A stretch of 64,000 bases of DNA. It comes from Phytophthora quininea. Lineage: Eukaryota; Oomycota; Peronosporomycetes; Peronosporales; Peronosporaceae. This document shows positions 43,685 to 55,155 of this stretch, piece by piece; position 1 is the first letter of the stretch; each line of letters opens with the position of its first letter. Position numbers and translations under genes: made by a program. The notes under the pieces were generated by a model. The model had not been told where the DNA came from. It did no database searches and saw only the letters and a program-made list of their open reading frames with translations. The DNA is taken from assembly GCA_011947345.1 (NCBI GenBank), contig JAAVTG010000933.1, positions 1 to 64,000 on the forward strand, written 5' to 3'.

Positions 43685-44779
43685 CTAGCGTGCAGTCTCC
43701 GGTTCGTTCTCTTTCTGCTCTTCCAGGTCGTCTATGTTTTCCTCGCGGGCAGTACCCTGCAGCCGTACAGCGGATGGATGCTTCTTCAAAGGCGCCAACT
43801 TGGTCGACTCGAGATATTCCTTTACGTCCAGAGCCACCTCCGCTGTCTGCACCGCATCAGACCTTCTGCTTGTCATCAGCTCCGACTTTGTGTCGACCAC
43901 TGGCGCTGGCACATCCACCACGGTCGACGTCTCGTACATTCGTCGCAGGAGCTGCTGGAAACGTCGGAATTTATTAGTCACGTGAAAAATCACCAGCACC
44001 GCCAGGACCGGGTACAGTACGCCGCCTGCGATCAGCAAGTAGACGCACAGTCCGATCTGCCAGCACGTCCTGCCGTTGTCGTTCTCCGAGCAGCGGTTGA
44101 ACTGGTCCTTGTAGAAGGTCGTGTCCAGCACGACTCGGAACACGCAGAGGTACCAGACCACCGCAGACGTCAAGCACCCGACGCCGTTAAACACGCACAA
44201 GTGCATCAAGTACGAGTCGGCAATTGTGCAGTGCGTCGTGGAGATAAGATGCATCGCCCAGACCACCACTAGCACAGCCAGCCCCGCCATGACCGACAGC
44301 ATCCACTGCAGCACCGTCATGGCTGTGCCGCAGTAGACGTCCATCACTTGACAGTATTGCTTGTGGAGTTCCCCCACTGCTTCCGCACAAAAAGATTGCT
44401 GGATGGCACTGTCAAGAAGAGAAGAATTAGTACCTCGTCCGCCTGGTGAATTGACTGGGGTGCTGCCTCACCACTGCGCACTATACGAGTCGGCGCCGCT
44501 CTCCTGCGGCGGCACCCAGAGCGAGTTGCCAGGGTCAAAGGTTGGGTCTCCGACGTGCTCTGTGAAGTTGAGCCAGAGCCCCATGCCCTGCGAGTAGTAG
44601 ACTTTGCTGCCTCGCTCGCCCGACTGCGACAGCCACTTGGGCATGAGCGTCGCGTACCAGAGACTGGGGGCCAGCGCCACGGACAGCGAAACCACTGCAG
44701 CAAACAAGTGAATAAAAGTGCTGCAATCGGCTGGGCAAAGGCAAAAGTCCGTACCGGAGAGCGGCAGCAGGTGCTTCAT
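43685..44779 (-). CDS. four-transmembrane (claudin-like topology) protein
   Basis: Three exons: a short first (MKHLLPLS), intron about 44754-44697, a second to about 44472, intron about 44471-44409, then the rest to 43685. Four hydrophobic segments occur: residues about 7-22, then WMLSVMAGLAVLVVVWAMHL, CLTSAVVWYLCVF and GLCVYLLIAGGVLYPVLAVL. A large cysteine-containing first extracellular loop and a charged C-terminal tail give the topology of claudin/clarin/PMP22-like proteins. No specific family identified. Its 3' end converges with the kinase gene 71 bp away. Confidence 0.6.
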
Positions 44780-44996
44780 GGGCGTCCGAGAGTTTGATAA
44801 CTGCTACTGCATTGAGCTTTTCCAGTCTGATTTAACCTGGATTTTTTATTAACCAATCACTTTAGGAATGAACGTGTCGCGGGGCGTCGTGGAGCGAGCG
44901 CTGGTGAACATCGGCACGACGTCGTAGCGATGGTAGTGAGTTTAGCAGTAAACTTTGTCGCCCGGGTCAAGCCCAGTCACACAGTTTTCTGCGAAG

Positions 44997-46645
44997 ATGA
45001 AGCGCGCTGCCGAGGAGCAGTTGGCGCAGGAGGAGCTGAAGAAGCTGAGGCTGCTGGTCAGCAGGATGGCGTCCACTAGCCATCTCGCTAGCAAATGGTT
45101 TCCTGACAACTTCAAGACGAAGATCGTGGCCCTTTGTGCCGGTGGGGAAAACATTTCTTGGGAGGTTCGGTACGTCGACATGGTGGGGATCCCACCGCTT
45201 GCGGAAGCGTCCTCAAATCCTGGAGCGATCGAGCTACTGCGCCATTTTCGATCGTCTTATGGACGAAATCAAAGACGATCTGGGGACAGCAGACGCAAAC
45301 TACGCGGTGGTGGGGAACGCAGGCACTGGCAAGAGTCGATTCTACATCTACGCCGCCTTTCGACTGATCCGTAAACTCACGAGCGTGGAATTGCCAGAGT
45401 TTACTCTGGTGCTGAATTTTGAGCGTCGCTACCTGCGGTACTGCTGGAGTGATGAAACGTTTTACGTGCGTGATGAATACGAGCGAGACTGATGCGATGG
45501 CGAGCGCCTCGAAAGTGATTCGACTGATCGAATCCAAGTCGTCAGAGCTGTGTGGCTGGAGTGGAGTGTCGATCCTGTTCGTCGTGCCAGATTTCCAGCA
45601 GCTTGAAGAGTACAGCAAAGTCATGGGCAGCTCGTACATTTTGCCGCCTTGGTCGTTAAATGAGTTGAAATTGTGCAACGCCATCATGAGCGACAAGCAA
45701 CGGCTGCTGGATGATGTCTTGGACACAAGATACACCAAGTACGGCGGTATTCCAAGATTCGTCTTTGAGACAGCACAAGAAGCGACCGAACTGATGTTGG
45801 CTGGAGCGGTTAACCGGTGGAGGCTTCGTGATATCGTCAGACTCGTGAAAAGCACAAGTTGCGTCAGGGAGGACGACAGGAGCGACCACATTATGGCGAT
45901 GGTACCCCGAGAGGAAAACTACGAGACGCTGTACGACTTGGAATTTCTGTCCAAGGAGATCGCTGAGCGGGTGTTCACAAAGGCTGGCCAGAAGGATTTC
46001 AAGATGGCCGCCGAGTATGCGCTTTCCAAAGAAGATCCTGGTCGTGCCAAGGGGTTTCGACGGCAACTATACGAGATGATGTGCCATCGCTGGTTCGCTA
46101 AGAAAGAGTTGGTGGCGAATGACGACAACGAAGAAGATGACGATGAAAACGCTCCAGTTCGTGAAGGCAAATCGTCGAATAAACCAGACCGATTGCTACA
46201 GATCCGTCGACTCGAAACCCCTACACGTAGTTCGCAGACCGCCTTGCAGCACACAACACCCAGATCAGAGGTCTTGAAGATTCCTGGAGAGCTGGCGTTC
46301 CAATGGTTTACAACGTTGAGCGATATCCCGACCGATCCATCGGGGAAGTGGATGTACTACCGACCGAACGCTCACATGTTTGCATTGGACTCACTCTTGG
46401 TCGAATTCGAGCCGACTGGAAACCATGCGGGGAGGTGCTACGGGCGAAAGATGGTGAGTAACCCGAACTGCAGAATCGAAGTTGCAGGAATGAGAGCGGT
46501 GATGGAATGGACCCATGAACGGGATTACACTTTCGCTTTGATGGTCGTGGTGCCGCAGTTGTTACAAGACAACACGCAAGCAGCTGCGTTAGCCCCAGCG
46601 CAGCAGTTTGCGATTGGCGTCGACCCGTTTGAGAAATTTTGTTGA
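44997..46645 (+). pseudogene. Crinkler/RHS-type P-loop NTPase, inverted copy 2
   Basis: Inverted copy of 37589-39040 with the full C-terminus. It has Walker A GNAGTGKS near 45325, PPWSLNELKLCNAI near 45645, then TKYGGIPRFVFE, a signature that follows the NTPase core in RHS/CRN proteins, and an acidic DDNEEDDDENAP stretch. The frame changes near 45225 (shared with copy 1) and near 45465, where a 4-bp insertion is private to this copy. From 45485 to the stop the frame is open for 386 residues. Either a pseudogene or a gene with uncorrected errors. Confidence 0.65.
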
Positions 46646-46676
46646 CTGGCGAGCGGAATACCTAAAGGGGTCATCG

Positions 46677-47132
46677 TTAATTGAATGATTCGTTCAATTT
46701 CGGGTTCCCACTAGTACAACTTCCAACTTTGGATCGAATAACAAGACGCTTATTGCGTAAAAGCAGCGGATAGTGCTTCTCGATCCATGTCTCCACCAGT
46801 TTGTCGATAGGCTTTCTCACGTTAACACTCCCAGAAGTCAAGCTTGCAGGGTAGTGCGTGTGCACGAAAATCACCACATCAAAGCCACGGCTGGCCAGGG
46901 TTAGCGACTTTGGCGCAGCTTTCGGGAACTTTGCTGCAGACACAAGGCAACTCCCACGTGGCCCTTGTTCAACGCCCTTTTAATCGCCTTTGACAGCATC
47001 AAAGAAATAACTACTATCCCCACCCCTCAAAGTGGCCGCAATCAAAGCCAGAGAGCGACTGCTTCATCAAAAATGTTACCATGGGCAGATCTCCTTGCCA
47101 ACGCGCGGTTTGGACAGCTTTGGCCCAGAGCA
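46677..47132 (-). pseudogene. 3' part of ankyrin gene split by the Ngaro/PAT element
   Basis: Immediately after the element's downstream border the minus strand reads LWAKAVQTARWQGDLPMV, matching the ankyrin unit that follows the interruption point in the intact paralogue at 53438-55155. Further pieces (IKRALNKGHVGVALCLQQ, then VVIFVHTHYPASL) match its C-terminal repeats, with an internal deletion between them. Confidence 0.6.
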
Positions 47133-47219
47133 TTTCCTTCACGGCACTCCATCGTTCAGGGGCATCATCTGCATGTATTTGCCTGCTTCTCCCAGCCCCA
47201 TGCTGAAGGGCGAGGTGAG
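47133..47219 (-). repeat. B2 split direct repeat
   Basis: About 86 bp identical to 47391-47476; forms the 3' terminus of the element and borders the ankyrin gene relic. Confidence 0.85.
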
Positions 47220-47224
47220 GCGGG

Positions 47225-47390
47225 TTATCAAGGCTAGGAAAACTTCGCGAGTGAGCAGCTTTCTGCCCGGTGCGCTGCTTCGGCTAATCTACTGTTGGTT
47301 TCGGAGTCTTGTCTGCGACGGTGTGTAACCTCTAACTGCTGAACTCTCTTGCTTCAACAGGAAAACAAAACATCCTTCGGATGTTTATCC
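47225..47390 (-). repeat. A2 split direct repeat
   Basis: 166 bp matching 52460-52625 with about one mismatch. It contains a perfect hairpin, AACATCC TTC GGATGTT, at about 47369-47385. Confidence 0.85.
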
Positions 47391-47476
47391 TTTCCTTCAC
47401 GGCACTCCATCGTTCAGGGGCATCATCTGCATGTATTTGCCTGCTTCTCCCAGCCCCATGCTGAAGGGCGAGGTGA
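47391..47476 (-). repeat. B1 split direct repeat
   Basis: Copy of 47133-47219, directly adjacent to A2 as in Ngaro/PAT elements. Confidence 0.85.
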
Positions 47477-47497
47477 GCGGCCCCCAAGATGAAGTGC

Positions 47498-48498
47498 TTA
47501 CCCGGCATTCGGACTGGGACTGGAGAGTAGCATGCGCTTGGAGAGCGATCGGGTTGAGCTTGCCGCTTGGACTGGGTATTGTTCGTAGCAGTTTGACATC
47601 CAGCGTCCGAGTAGCTTGATCGAGAGATGATCAGCTTCGCCGCTCATTAGTGCCGTGGCTCCACCCATTCTGATTGAGTGTGTCGAGTAATTCTGCTCTG
47701 GTACTCCGATGCTCTGTGCTGTTTGCTTTAGTGCTTTTGTCACCTCTGTAGAGCTGAGTTCGCCGCATAGGTATTTGCAGCCCCGCAATCCCAGTGCTGC
47801 TCGAGCCTGCCGGATGTGTCGTAGGGCTTTCACTGGGCAAATAATACTGTCTTGTGATGCGTGCATGGTCCGCCATGCTCCTCGGCCATACTGGTCGTTC
47901 TTCGCTCCTTCTAGGCCCAATGTCACCGACGACGCCAGTCTTTGACTTGTTTGGTTTCCGTTGGAGTCTGTGAAGTAGACGTTGGCGGCCTTTAGACAGT
48001 AGAAATGTCTGTGCGTCTCGATGCGTAGGTATTCGGACCGTCGCAGCAAAAGAAGAATCCGATTACAATGCTGCCCCACAAAAGCCGATTCCAGGGCTGA
48101 GAGAGATCAAGGCGCTTGTGAAGAAGGCGTAAGAATGCAGGCGTGATCGGTTGCAGCTTTTTGACGGGGTCTGAGAGTCGCTTGATGCCTTGCATAAGTA
48201 GTGTGAATTCTGGTGACGCCGCGAGCTCCACCCCGGCGTATCGGCGGTGAAACCAGCGAACGCTCGCCAATTTCAGCTGAATTGTGCCGTAGTTATTGCC
48301 CTGATGTCTGCGGTTCCAGCCGTGCTTCCAACAGTAAATTGCAAAACACTCAAGCTTGTTGTTACTGCCGGGTCCGGGTTGCTCTAGCCAGGGTTCCCAG
48401 CCTAACCGGCGAGAGAATTCGCACCATTGGTTCCAGTGTGTGTGGTATTTGCTGTTTGTCGAGGAGGCAATAGCGCGGTCACGGATGCAGTTTCCCAA
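47498..48498 (-). CDS. tyrosine recombinase of the Ngaro/PAT-like element
   Basis: N-terminal core-binding part MGNCIRDRAIASSTNSKYH; catalytic part with LRRSEYLRIE, then THSIRMGGAT (HxxR), LLGRWMS and a downstream Tyr in CYEQYPV, the R-HxxR-Y set. It performs cDNA circle integration instead of an integrase. The frame changes at the A4 run 48048-48051 (T run on the coding strand); one more base restores it. Confidence 0.8.
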
Positions 48499-50473
48499 GC
48501 GCTCGAGAGATTGTCGAATGGAGCCTGAATCTGTACCTGTGTATACGATCGCGATAAGTCAGTCCACAGCGGATATAGTTTGTGGTCCTCATGCCAAGCC
48601 CGCGAACCAGCGTCTGCCATGGTGTTAATATCGCCTGCGATATGCCTTGCCGAGATCATTAAGTTGTGCCGAAACTCGATAAGTGATATGATTCTGTTGT
48701 ACATGCGCGCAACTGGGTGTTGACTAGTGCGTTTTGAGAGCCACGCCACTGCGCTGGAGTTGTCAATGTGCATACACACGTGAGTTTTGTCTCGTCCTGT
48801 GGCAGTCCATTTCAGTCCCCAGTGTGTTGCCGCGAGAACTGCACTCATCAGTTCTCTGATGTTGATTGAATTCGAGGCTTTGGAGTTAGCGAATCCATCG
48901 CGAACTTGCTGGTTGAATTCAACTCGCAGATACTGTTTAAGCTGGGGTTCAATTGCACATAGGCCAGTGTCTGAGGCATCCATGTAGACATGTATCGATG
49001 GAGGCAGCATGCGAGCGAAATGCTCAACTGGGATCGCGTTAAAGTGATCTTCGGACGTCAGGACGGCCAGGAACCACCTCAAGTCTTCAAGTACTTCGTG
49101 GGTCAGCTTTCTCAAGCAAACGGTATTGTTGAATTCTGTTGAAAATTTCTGAACGCCTTGGTAGAATGCTCTTGCTGCTGGGAAGCACGTCGCCACATAT
49201 CGAAGGCTACCGATAAGTCGGTTGATCTCCTGACGGGAAGCCTTTGATAACTTCAGAATGCGTTCGATTCGCAGGCGTGCTTTGTAAATCTTGTCCTTAG
49301 GTATAGAAACTGAGCCGGTAGTTGTGTCCCAAAGTAGTCCGAGGGCTTTTGTCTGCTGAGACCACGTCGTAAATTTCTTTTCGTTCAGAGCCTTCGGACC
49401 TAGAACGGTGGCCATCGCCGATCGGAGGGCGAAATTCGCTTCAGCACATCTGGTTCCCGCTGCTATTTCGACCAGCGTGTGGTCATCGCACCACACGTTG
49501 CCGGTGAAGGGACTACAGTCCACGGTGTTCAAGCTGGTCGCTGGGTAGTTTTGCTCATAGAGCATGTTAATGAGTGTTCCGGCGATTGAGTAAAATGCTG
49601 GCGAGCCACACCATCCGAATCCCAGGGAGACGTCGATCACAATTTTTCCTTCAAACCGGAAGGCGAACATATTCACATGCTCTGCATGCACTGGAATATG
49701 TCGGAAGGCACCGGCAACATCACCGAGCATCATTACGAGGGGTGGTCTGGAAATCGCGTACGTAAATCGAATATCCGTCGTGCGATGTCGGCGGGCGGGT
49801 TATATCGAATGTCGGGGAAATTGGCTCTGTCGGTGAAGTCGTTGACTGACGCGCCACTAGGAAACGCATAATCATTGATAACGCGAACAGCACTGGATTC
49901 GGAGTTCGACTTCATCACCACTCCTATCGGGCTGATGAATATCGACGACCATACGTCCAGAAGGTCATCATCGATGATGAGGTAACGCCCGTCTAGGTGA
50001 CCTTCGTTAATTTTCTGACGAATTTGACTGTTGTAAGCGCGCGCAGAGCGATGATTGTCGGGTCGGATGCGTTGAGTGCTGGGTCTGCTTGCCTTCCACC
50101 TTGGTTGAACGCCCTCCCGAACGATCTTGTTCCACACGGCCGCTACCCTTCGTAGTTCTGGTTGGTCGGGCAGCGGCAGTTCAAACAAGTTCTTGTTTGG
50201 GCGGCTGTCGCAGGGTGATTGGCCACGGAAATGTTTCACGAATTCCGGTAGGGAGAGGCCTGATGTGCGTGCTAGCTGTGAGTCGGCGCGTATACGTTCC
50301 AGGTCGAGAAGATCGTCTGGTACGGAATGTGTCTGGGGAAGCTGGATATTGTGGGCTGCTGCAAACTGATGATACTGCTGAAGGCGGTCTGCGTGGGACC
50401 GGTTATTGATTCTGAGCTGAGTCTGAATGAAGTTGGCATGTGCCTTTGAACGCTTGTGACAGTAAGAGAGCAC
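48402..50473 (-). CDS. reverse transcriptase-RNase H of the Ngaro/PAT-like element
   Basis: RT fingers and palm: SSIFISPIGVVMKS, VRVINDYAFPSGASVND, GDVAGAFRHIPV (first catalytic Asp), then NVWCDDHTL, corresponding to the YxDD box with Cys at x and Trp replacing Tyr. RNase H follows (HVYMDASDTG, NIRELMSAVLA, HIDNSSAVAWL, ADAGSRAW). The frame changes at GGGG 49739-49742 between fingers and palm; one more base repairs it. The 3' end overlaps the recombinase start by about 100 bases in another frame. Confidence 0.85.
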
Positions 50474-50557
50474 TGCTGATACTGTGTCGCGAGAATTCGA
50501 TGTATGAACTGAGTGGTTACGAATGCGGCTGTGCTGATCCTCGGACGACGTCTCGTG

Positions 50558-52414
50558 TCACAGGTCTTTGAATTCGTCGGCTGGGCCATAGAAGTGCTTG
50601 TCGATGAAAGCCTTGGCGTCGGCCGGGAGCGCGAGCGGGCGAAAGTGGCCCCTGTTGGGCGCGTAACATTGTCCAGCAATTGGGCCAGTGCAGCCTTTTC
50701 GTGATAAATACCGCATGCAGAGCGACTTGTCACCTTGTTTCGGCAACAGCGCGATCAATTCTCGAGGAACTGGCGGGGTTTTCGAAGTACGGGAGTCTCG
50801 AGAGAGTCGCGTTCGCTGGATGGAGGTCGATGTTTTGGTAAACTTATCGGCATGAACTTCAAGCTTGCGGTCTTGGTAAGACTGGTAGAGTTCCATGAGA
50901 TGATCATCGTTTCGGGAGAACTCCTGTGCCACTAGCTCGGCTGCTTGGAGATTAGTCGATATGATTTCGCTACGGAATTTTCCCAGCTTCGAGTTCAGCC
51001 ACAGCACGAGCAGAGCGCAGGTGGCTTGGTCTGGCTGTGTGAATAACGCGTACTTCTCAATAAAATTGGCCCCGGTTTTGATGAACTTGTACACCCGGAT
51101 GTTGAAAAATGCCTTGGCGAAGTAGGCAAGCGTTTTAAACGCGTCCACAATCTCTTGCATGCTGCTCGGCGGGTCTGCGGCTTGTAGTTGATTGGACCTG
51201 CCAAAGTTGGTCATATTGGTTCCTGTCGAAGCCTGGGATGTCGCCTCTTGGAAGTGGCGTCGGAAGTGCATTACAGACAGACCGCGAAGCCCGAAGCTAA
51301 AGTCGTACAGCGCACGGAGCACCGGCGGAGAAGCGAGAAATTTGGTTCTTGGGCCTTGCTGGACAGCTTCTAAAATAGCTTGGGGGTTCTTACCGTATAA
51401 AGATGGGTGCACAACTGCCTCGTGAACGCGGCGTTCCAGGATTGATGGTCGGAAGGACGACCCGTGTAAGTCGGCCCTGGTGTCAAAGGCAGGGACATCC
51501 GCATCGTCAGGTAGTGTGAAAGCTCTTGTGTCCATCGGGGAGTCGCCGTCGCGGGTTCTCTTCCGCAGTGGGCGATTTTGTAGACGAACGGCGTCGATGT
51601 CGGCCCTGTCAGGAGGCAGTAAGTCTTCTTTGGTTTCTTCGTCCGAGTCACTAAGTTCAACGTCAACATTGTTAGTCAGGTTAGTTGTCGTGGTCGTGGT
51701 GATGTTGGCGTGTAGGGATGAGTCGGTGAAAACGTCAGCCGGTGTTTTTCCTCTTCCAGTCGTTTCGCAGTCGATGATGTGCTGGCGGCGTACATGCACA
51801 ATAGCGAGAGTGTCCGGTCGGATGAGTGGAACTTGTTCTTCAGGTTGAAAGGGTACGCTGAGTATTCCCGATGTCACGCTTGTTGGCAACCCGGATCGGC
51901 TCTTCCCACACGCGATGATCACCTGGTTTTGCTGTTCGAGTAGCTCCATCGCGTTAAGTATCGCCACATTTATGGTCGCCCCAGTCTGGAGGGCGTAGTT
52001 GAGACGGTCGACGACGATAACATTTGGTGGCTCTGTCAATTGGACCCCGAGTGTTTGTTGTCCTTGGCGTACGTGGAGAACAGCATTATCGCCTTGCATG
52101 TTGTACCCAGTGACTAGGCCGTACGCCCACTGATCGCATGTGTCGCCTTGCGGCTGAACATACGCAATCGGTTGGCCAACAAATGACCCGGGCCACAGCT
52201 CAGCTTCGGCGGGTCCCACCACGCGGTGGCGGAGCGTCGACAACTTGACTTCAAACTCGGGGCCGTCGGGGCTTGCCTCCGGACCAGCCAGGCGAACCAT
52301 TGCAGACGTCCCTTGGATACGAGTCACCGTGATATATGAGAAGTTCTCCAAAGCGGGCACGTGGGCGGGCCCGACAAAGGCAATGGCGTCGGCAGTGACA
52401 GGTGGAGGCACCAT
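50558..52414 (-). CDS. Gag-like protein of the Ngaro/PAT-like element
   Basis: Intact 618 residues between A1 and the RT gene. The N-terminal half is rich in small beta-forming stretches. The central part is helical, capsid-like, with FNIRVYKFIKTGANFIEKY. Near the C-terminus a Cys/His cluster (CMRYLSRKGC ... C ... RGH) may bind nucleic acid like a zinc knuckle, though the spacing is unusual. Identified by position and order. Confidence 0.7.
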   Translation of the reverse strand: MVPPPVTADAIAFVGPAHVPALENFSYITVTRIQGTSAMVRLAGPEASPDGPEFEVKLSTLRHRVVGPAEAELWPGSFVGQPIAYVQPQGDTCDQWAYGLVTGYNMQGDNAVLHVRQGQQTLGVQLTEPPNVIVVDRLNYALQTGATINVAILNAMELLEQQNQVIIACGKSRSGLPTSVTSGILSVPFQPEEQVPLIRPDTLAIVHVRRQHIIDCETTGRGKTPADVFTDSSLHANITTTTTTNLTNNVDVELSDSDEETKEDLLPPDRADIDAVRLQNRPLRKRTRDGDSPMDTRAFTLPDDADVPAFDTRADLHGSSFRPSILERRVHEAVVHPSLYGKNPQAILEAVQQGPRTKFLASPPVLRALYDFSFGLRGLSVMHFRRHFQEATSQASTGTNMTNFGRSNQLQAADPPSSMQEIVDAFKTLAYFAKAFFNIRVYKFIKTGANFIEKYALFTQPDQATCALLVLWLNSKLGKFRSEIISTNLQAAELVAQEFSRNDDHLMELYQSYQDRKLEVHADKFTKTSTSIQRTRLSRDSRTSKTPPVPRELIALLPKQGDKSLCMRYLSRKGCTGPIAGQCYAPNRGHFRPLALPADAKAFIDKHFYGPADEFKDL

Positions 52415-52459
52415 GAGCAGACTGGAGGCGGAACGAAGTAGGAGGAGGGAGAGGAGCTC

Positions 52460-52625
52460 TTATCAAGGCTAGGAAAACTTCGCGAGTGAGCAGCTTTCTG
52501 CCCGGTGCGCTGCTACGGCTAATCTACTGTTGGTTTCGGAGTCTTGTCTGCGACGGTGTGTAACCTCTAACTGCTGAACTCTCTTGCTTCAACAGGAAAA
52601 CAAAACATCCTTCGGATGTTTATCC
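52460..52625 (-). repeat. A1 split direct repeat, 5' terminus of the element
   Basis: 166 bp matching A2 at 47225-47390; precedes Gag by 45 bp. The same hairpin is present at about 52604-52620. Confidence 0.85.
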
Positions 52626-53406
52626 CTGGACAATTCATGTTGATATCGGGAGACGGGGAGTATGCCCACACAATCCGCCTGATCACCTCCGGACACTTAC
52701 AGTCGGACGCATGGTCCATGATGCATCTACCTCGAGGAAGTAATTCTTTGGCTCAACCACGTTGGCCTTTATTCAAAACTGACTAGATGGCTCTTTCGAT
52801 CTCTGCAGCATCGTCTGGGTGTCGTTTGTGCGTATGCAGCCATCGTACAACAGAGTACCGGTTGTGATCAGCAGCAGTCACATTGTCAATCCGCCGCCAG
52901 CCAACCTGACAAAGTCCATCTTGTGCAGAATCTTTATTTACCTCCTCTTCTTCTTGCCAGTTTCGTAGATCTTCGCTTCTTTATTAATAGCGAAGAAATA
53001 CGCCAAAATATGCTCGTGTCCTTGTTACACTGCTGCATCAACGACCTCTTCGCCAACTTCGCAGTCCTCGAAATGCGAAATAAGCCACTTGACTACTTCC
53101 AAATGTCCTCGACTTGCAGCAACTTTCATTGACTCGGAGAATTGCCAGCGGGAATAGTGAGGGTCTGACCGCAAAAAGTTGCACAGAGACCAACCGGGAC
53201 GTCTATCCCCCTCACGTGCGCAGCTCGAAATCCACATCCCGTCCAACAGCGCGTTTGATCCGATGACACACACTTCGCTCAGCGACAAATTCAGAGGCGG
53301 GTCGAGATGACTCCATTAGTCCGATCAAGATTCTGGAGACGGGGTGGCGGCGAGCCGCCCTGGAAACAATCGTGAGCATGATCAATTCCGAAGTCTGTTT
53401 TCCCAC
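52626..53406 (-). pseudogene. 5' part of ankyrin gene split by the Ngaro/PAT element
   Basis: A block SLSEVCVIGSNALLDGMWIS, then GWSLCNFLRSDPHYSRWQF and an ankyrin unit RGHLEVVKWLISHF, collinear with the intact paralogue immediately upstream (55155-53438). Several stops and shifts occur between 53025 and 52640. The last recognisable codons before the element match the paralogue's SPSPES region. Confidence 0.65.
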
Positions 53407-53437
53407 TGACCTTAGTCAACCACCAATCAAGGATAAG

Positions 53438-55155
53438 CTACGACTTCACTGTAGATCGATTCTTGCGGAGCCATTTTATCAATTTACTACCGCATAGTGA
53501 GAATTGGATGTCTCCACGTGACGCCAAGCACGCAGGGTAGTGCACGTGGATAAAAAGTATCGTCTCAAATGTGGGATTACCCAAGCTTATTGGCGCGTTG
53601 GGTTCTGCTGTGGGGAATCGCTGCTGTAGCCACGAGGCCACACTCAAGTGGCCTCCACTTAACGCACCTTCAAGCACCTTGGGTGGATCAACGTTCGACG
53701 TAATGTCGAGTGCCCACTTCAGAAAGATTAAATTCCCCGATCCAGCAATCGAGGCAACCAAACTGGACGTACAACGCACATCTGTATTGTCGAGGAGCCA
53801 TCTCACCACTTCCACACGACCATTTCTAGCTGCTCTATCGGCGGCAATCTCCAGACTCGTCAGCGAGGTGTGAAACTGGCCAACAACTAGCCATTCAACC
53901 ATCGCCAAGTCACCGCGCTTTGCAGCGCCCAATATCGCGTCGTCCGGACGACGAAACTTTATAATCGGGGCCAGCGAGTCATCCGACATGGAGTTAAAGA
54001 ACTGCACGAGGTTAAAGTATCCACACCCTGCCGCTTCGGCCATTAGTGACACGTCTTGCTGTTCAATTATTTCAACGTACGGGAAGTGCTGGAGAAGCCA
54101 CTTCACAGAGGCCAAGTTCCCATCTTGAATCGCCGCAAAGAGACCAGAGCCATAGGTATTCTCAACAAGTCCGCGTTCGACCACATACTCCAGCACTTCC
54201 ACGTGACCAACTGCAGCTTCAAAGAGATATTTAAACCTGTCGTGTCCCGGGCCCAGTTGCTTGCACGCAACTTCCCACATCGGATGTTCCATTAGCCACT
54301 GGATCATGCACAAGTCTCCACGCTCACATGCTGCTGAAGTGGTGCTCACCCAGCGCTCGGAGCATTTCAAATGAGATTCAGGCGATGGAGAATAGTGTCC
54401 TGCAATCTGCTGCATCAACTTCAAGTTCGGACCGTCAGCTAAGTGATAAAGAGCTTCTGCAACAAGCGCGTGATTCCGACGTAGATATCCGCAGTCCTTC
54501 ATCCACTTGATTACCTCCGGACATGAATGACCTGACCCATAATCCAAGATGCATCTGCCTCGAGGCAGTAGATCTTTCGCAAGTTGGATCTCGCCCCATT
54601 CAAAGCAAATTCGATGGCTCTTTCGATCGTTGCGTTATCGTCTGGGTGTCGTTTGTGCTGGTACAGCCATCGAGCGGCAGTAGTGTGGCCAAGCTGCGCA
54701 GCAGTGGCAATGTCGTTTCGTCCCCAATGGACCTTGGCGCCTCGGTCTTCAAGACTCAGGAAGAACTCCAAAATGGGGACGTGACCTTGTTGAACGGCTG
54801 CAGAAAGAATCTTCCGGTCCACCACACAGTCTGAAAAGTGAACACAGAGCCACTTGACGACCTCCAGATCTTCGCGCATGATGGCAGCCTTCATAGATTC
54901 GACAAACTGGTAGCCGAAGTAGTCTGAGTCGGACCGCAAGAAGTTGCTGAGAAACCAGCCGTGACTCCTGCGGTCAGCAGAAGAACAGCTCGATAACCAC
55001 ATCCAGTCCAGCAACTTGGTCGACCCCAGAGCACTGGCCTCGCTCAGCGACAGGTTTGGTGAGGGGCCGAGGAAGTTGGAGATCGCACCATTGTTCGCGT
55101 CAAGCTCCTCGAGAGCAGGAAGACCACGCACCGCGCAGCCTACAACAGTCAGCAT
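53438..55155 (-). CDS. ankyrin-repeat protein, best-preserved copy
   Basis: About 572 residues. N-terminus MLTVVGCAVRGLPALEEL, a LSLSEASALGSTKLLDWMW block, then at least eight degenerate ankyrin units (REDLEVVKWLCVHF, GDLCMIQWLMEHP, VGHVEVLEYVVERG, NGRVEVVRWLLDN, GGHLSVASWLQQRF). Two frames of 214 and 369 codons overlap. One more base in the CCCC run 54594-54597 joins them and recreates QLAKDLLPRG, which matches the other copies. Same family as 16169-18025 and 35730-37557. No signal peptide beyond the short hydrophobic start; partner unknown. Confidence 0.75.

Larger units (their letters stand above)
47133..52625 (-). mobile_element. Ngaro/PAT-like tyrosine-recombinase retrotransposon, 5,493 bp
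   Basis: A complete element of the DIRS superfamily with split direct repeats in the order A1-ORFs-B1-A2-B2 on the minus strand: A1 52625-52460, B1 47476-47391, A2 47390-47225, B2 47219-47133. A copies are about 166 bp and nearly identical; B copies about 86 bp and nearly identical. ORFs between are Gag, RT-RNase H and tyrosine recombinase. There is no integrase and no target duplication, as expected. It interrupts an ankyrin gene whose codons rejoin in frame when the element is removed. Confidence 0.85.
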
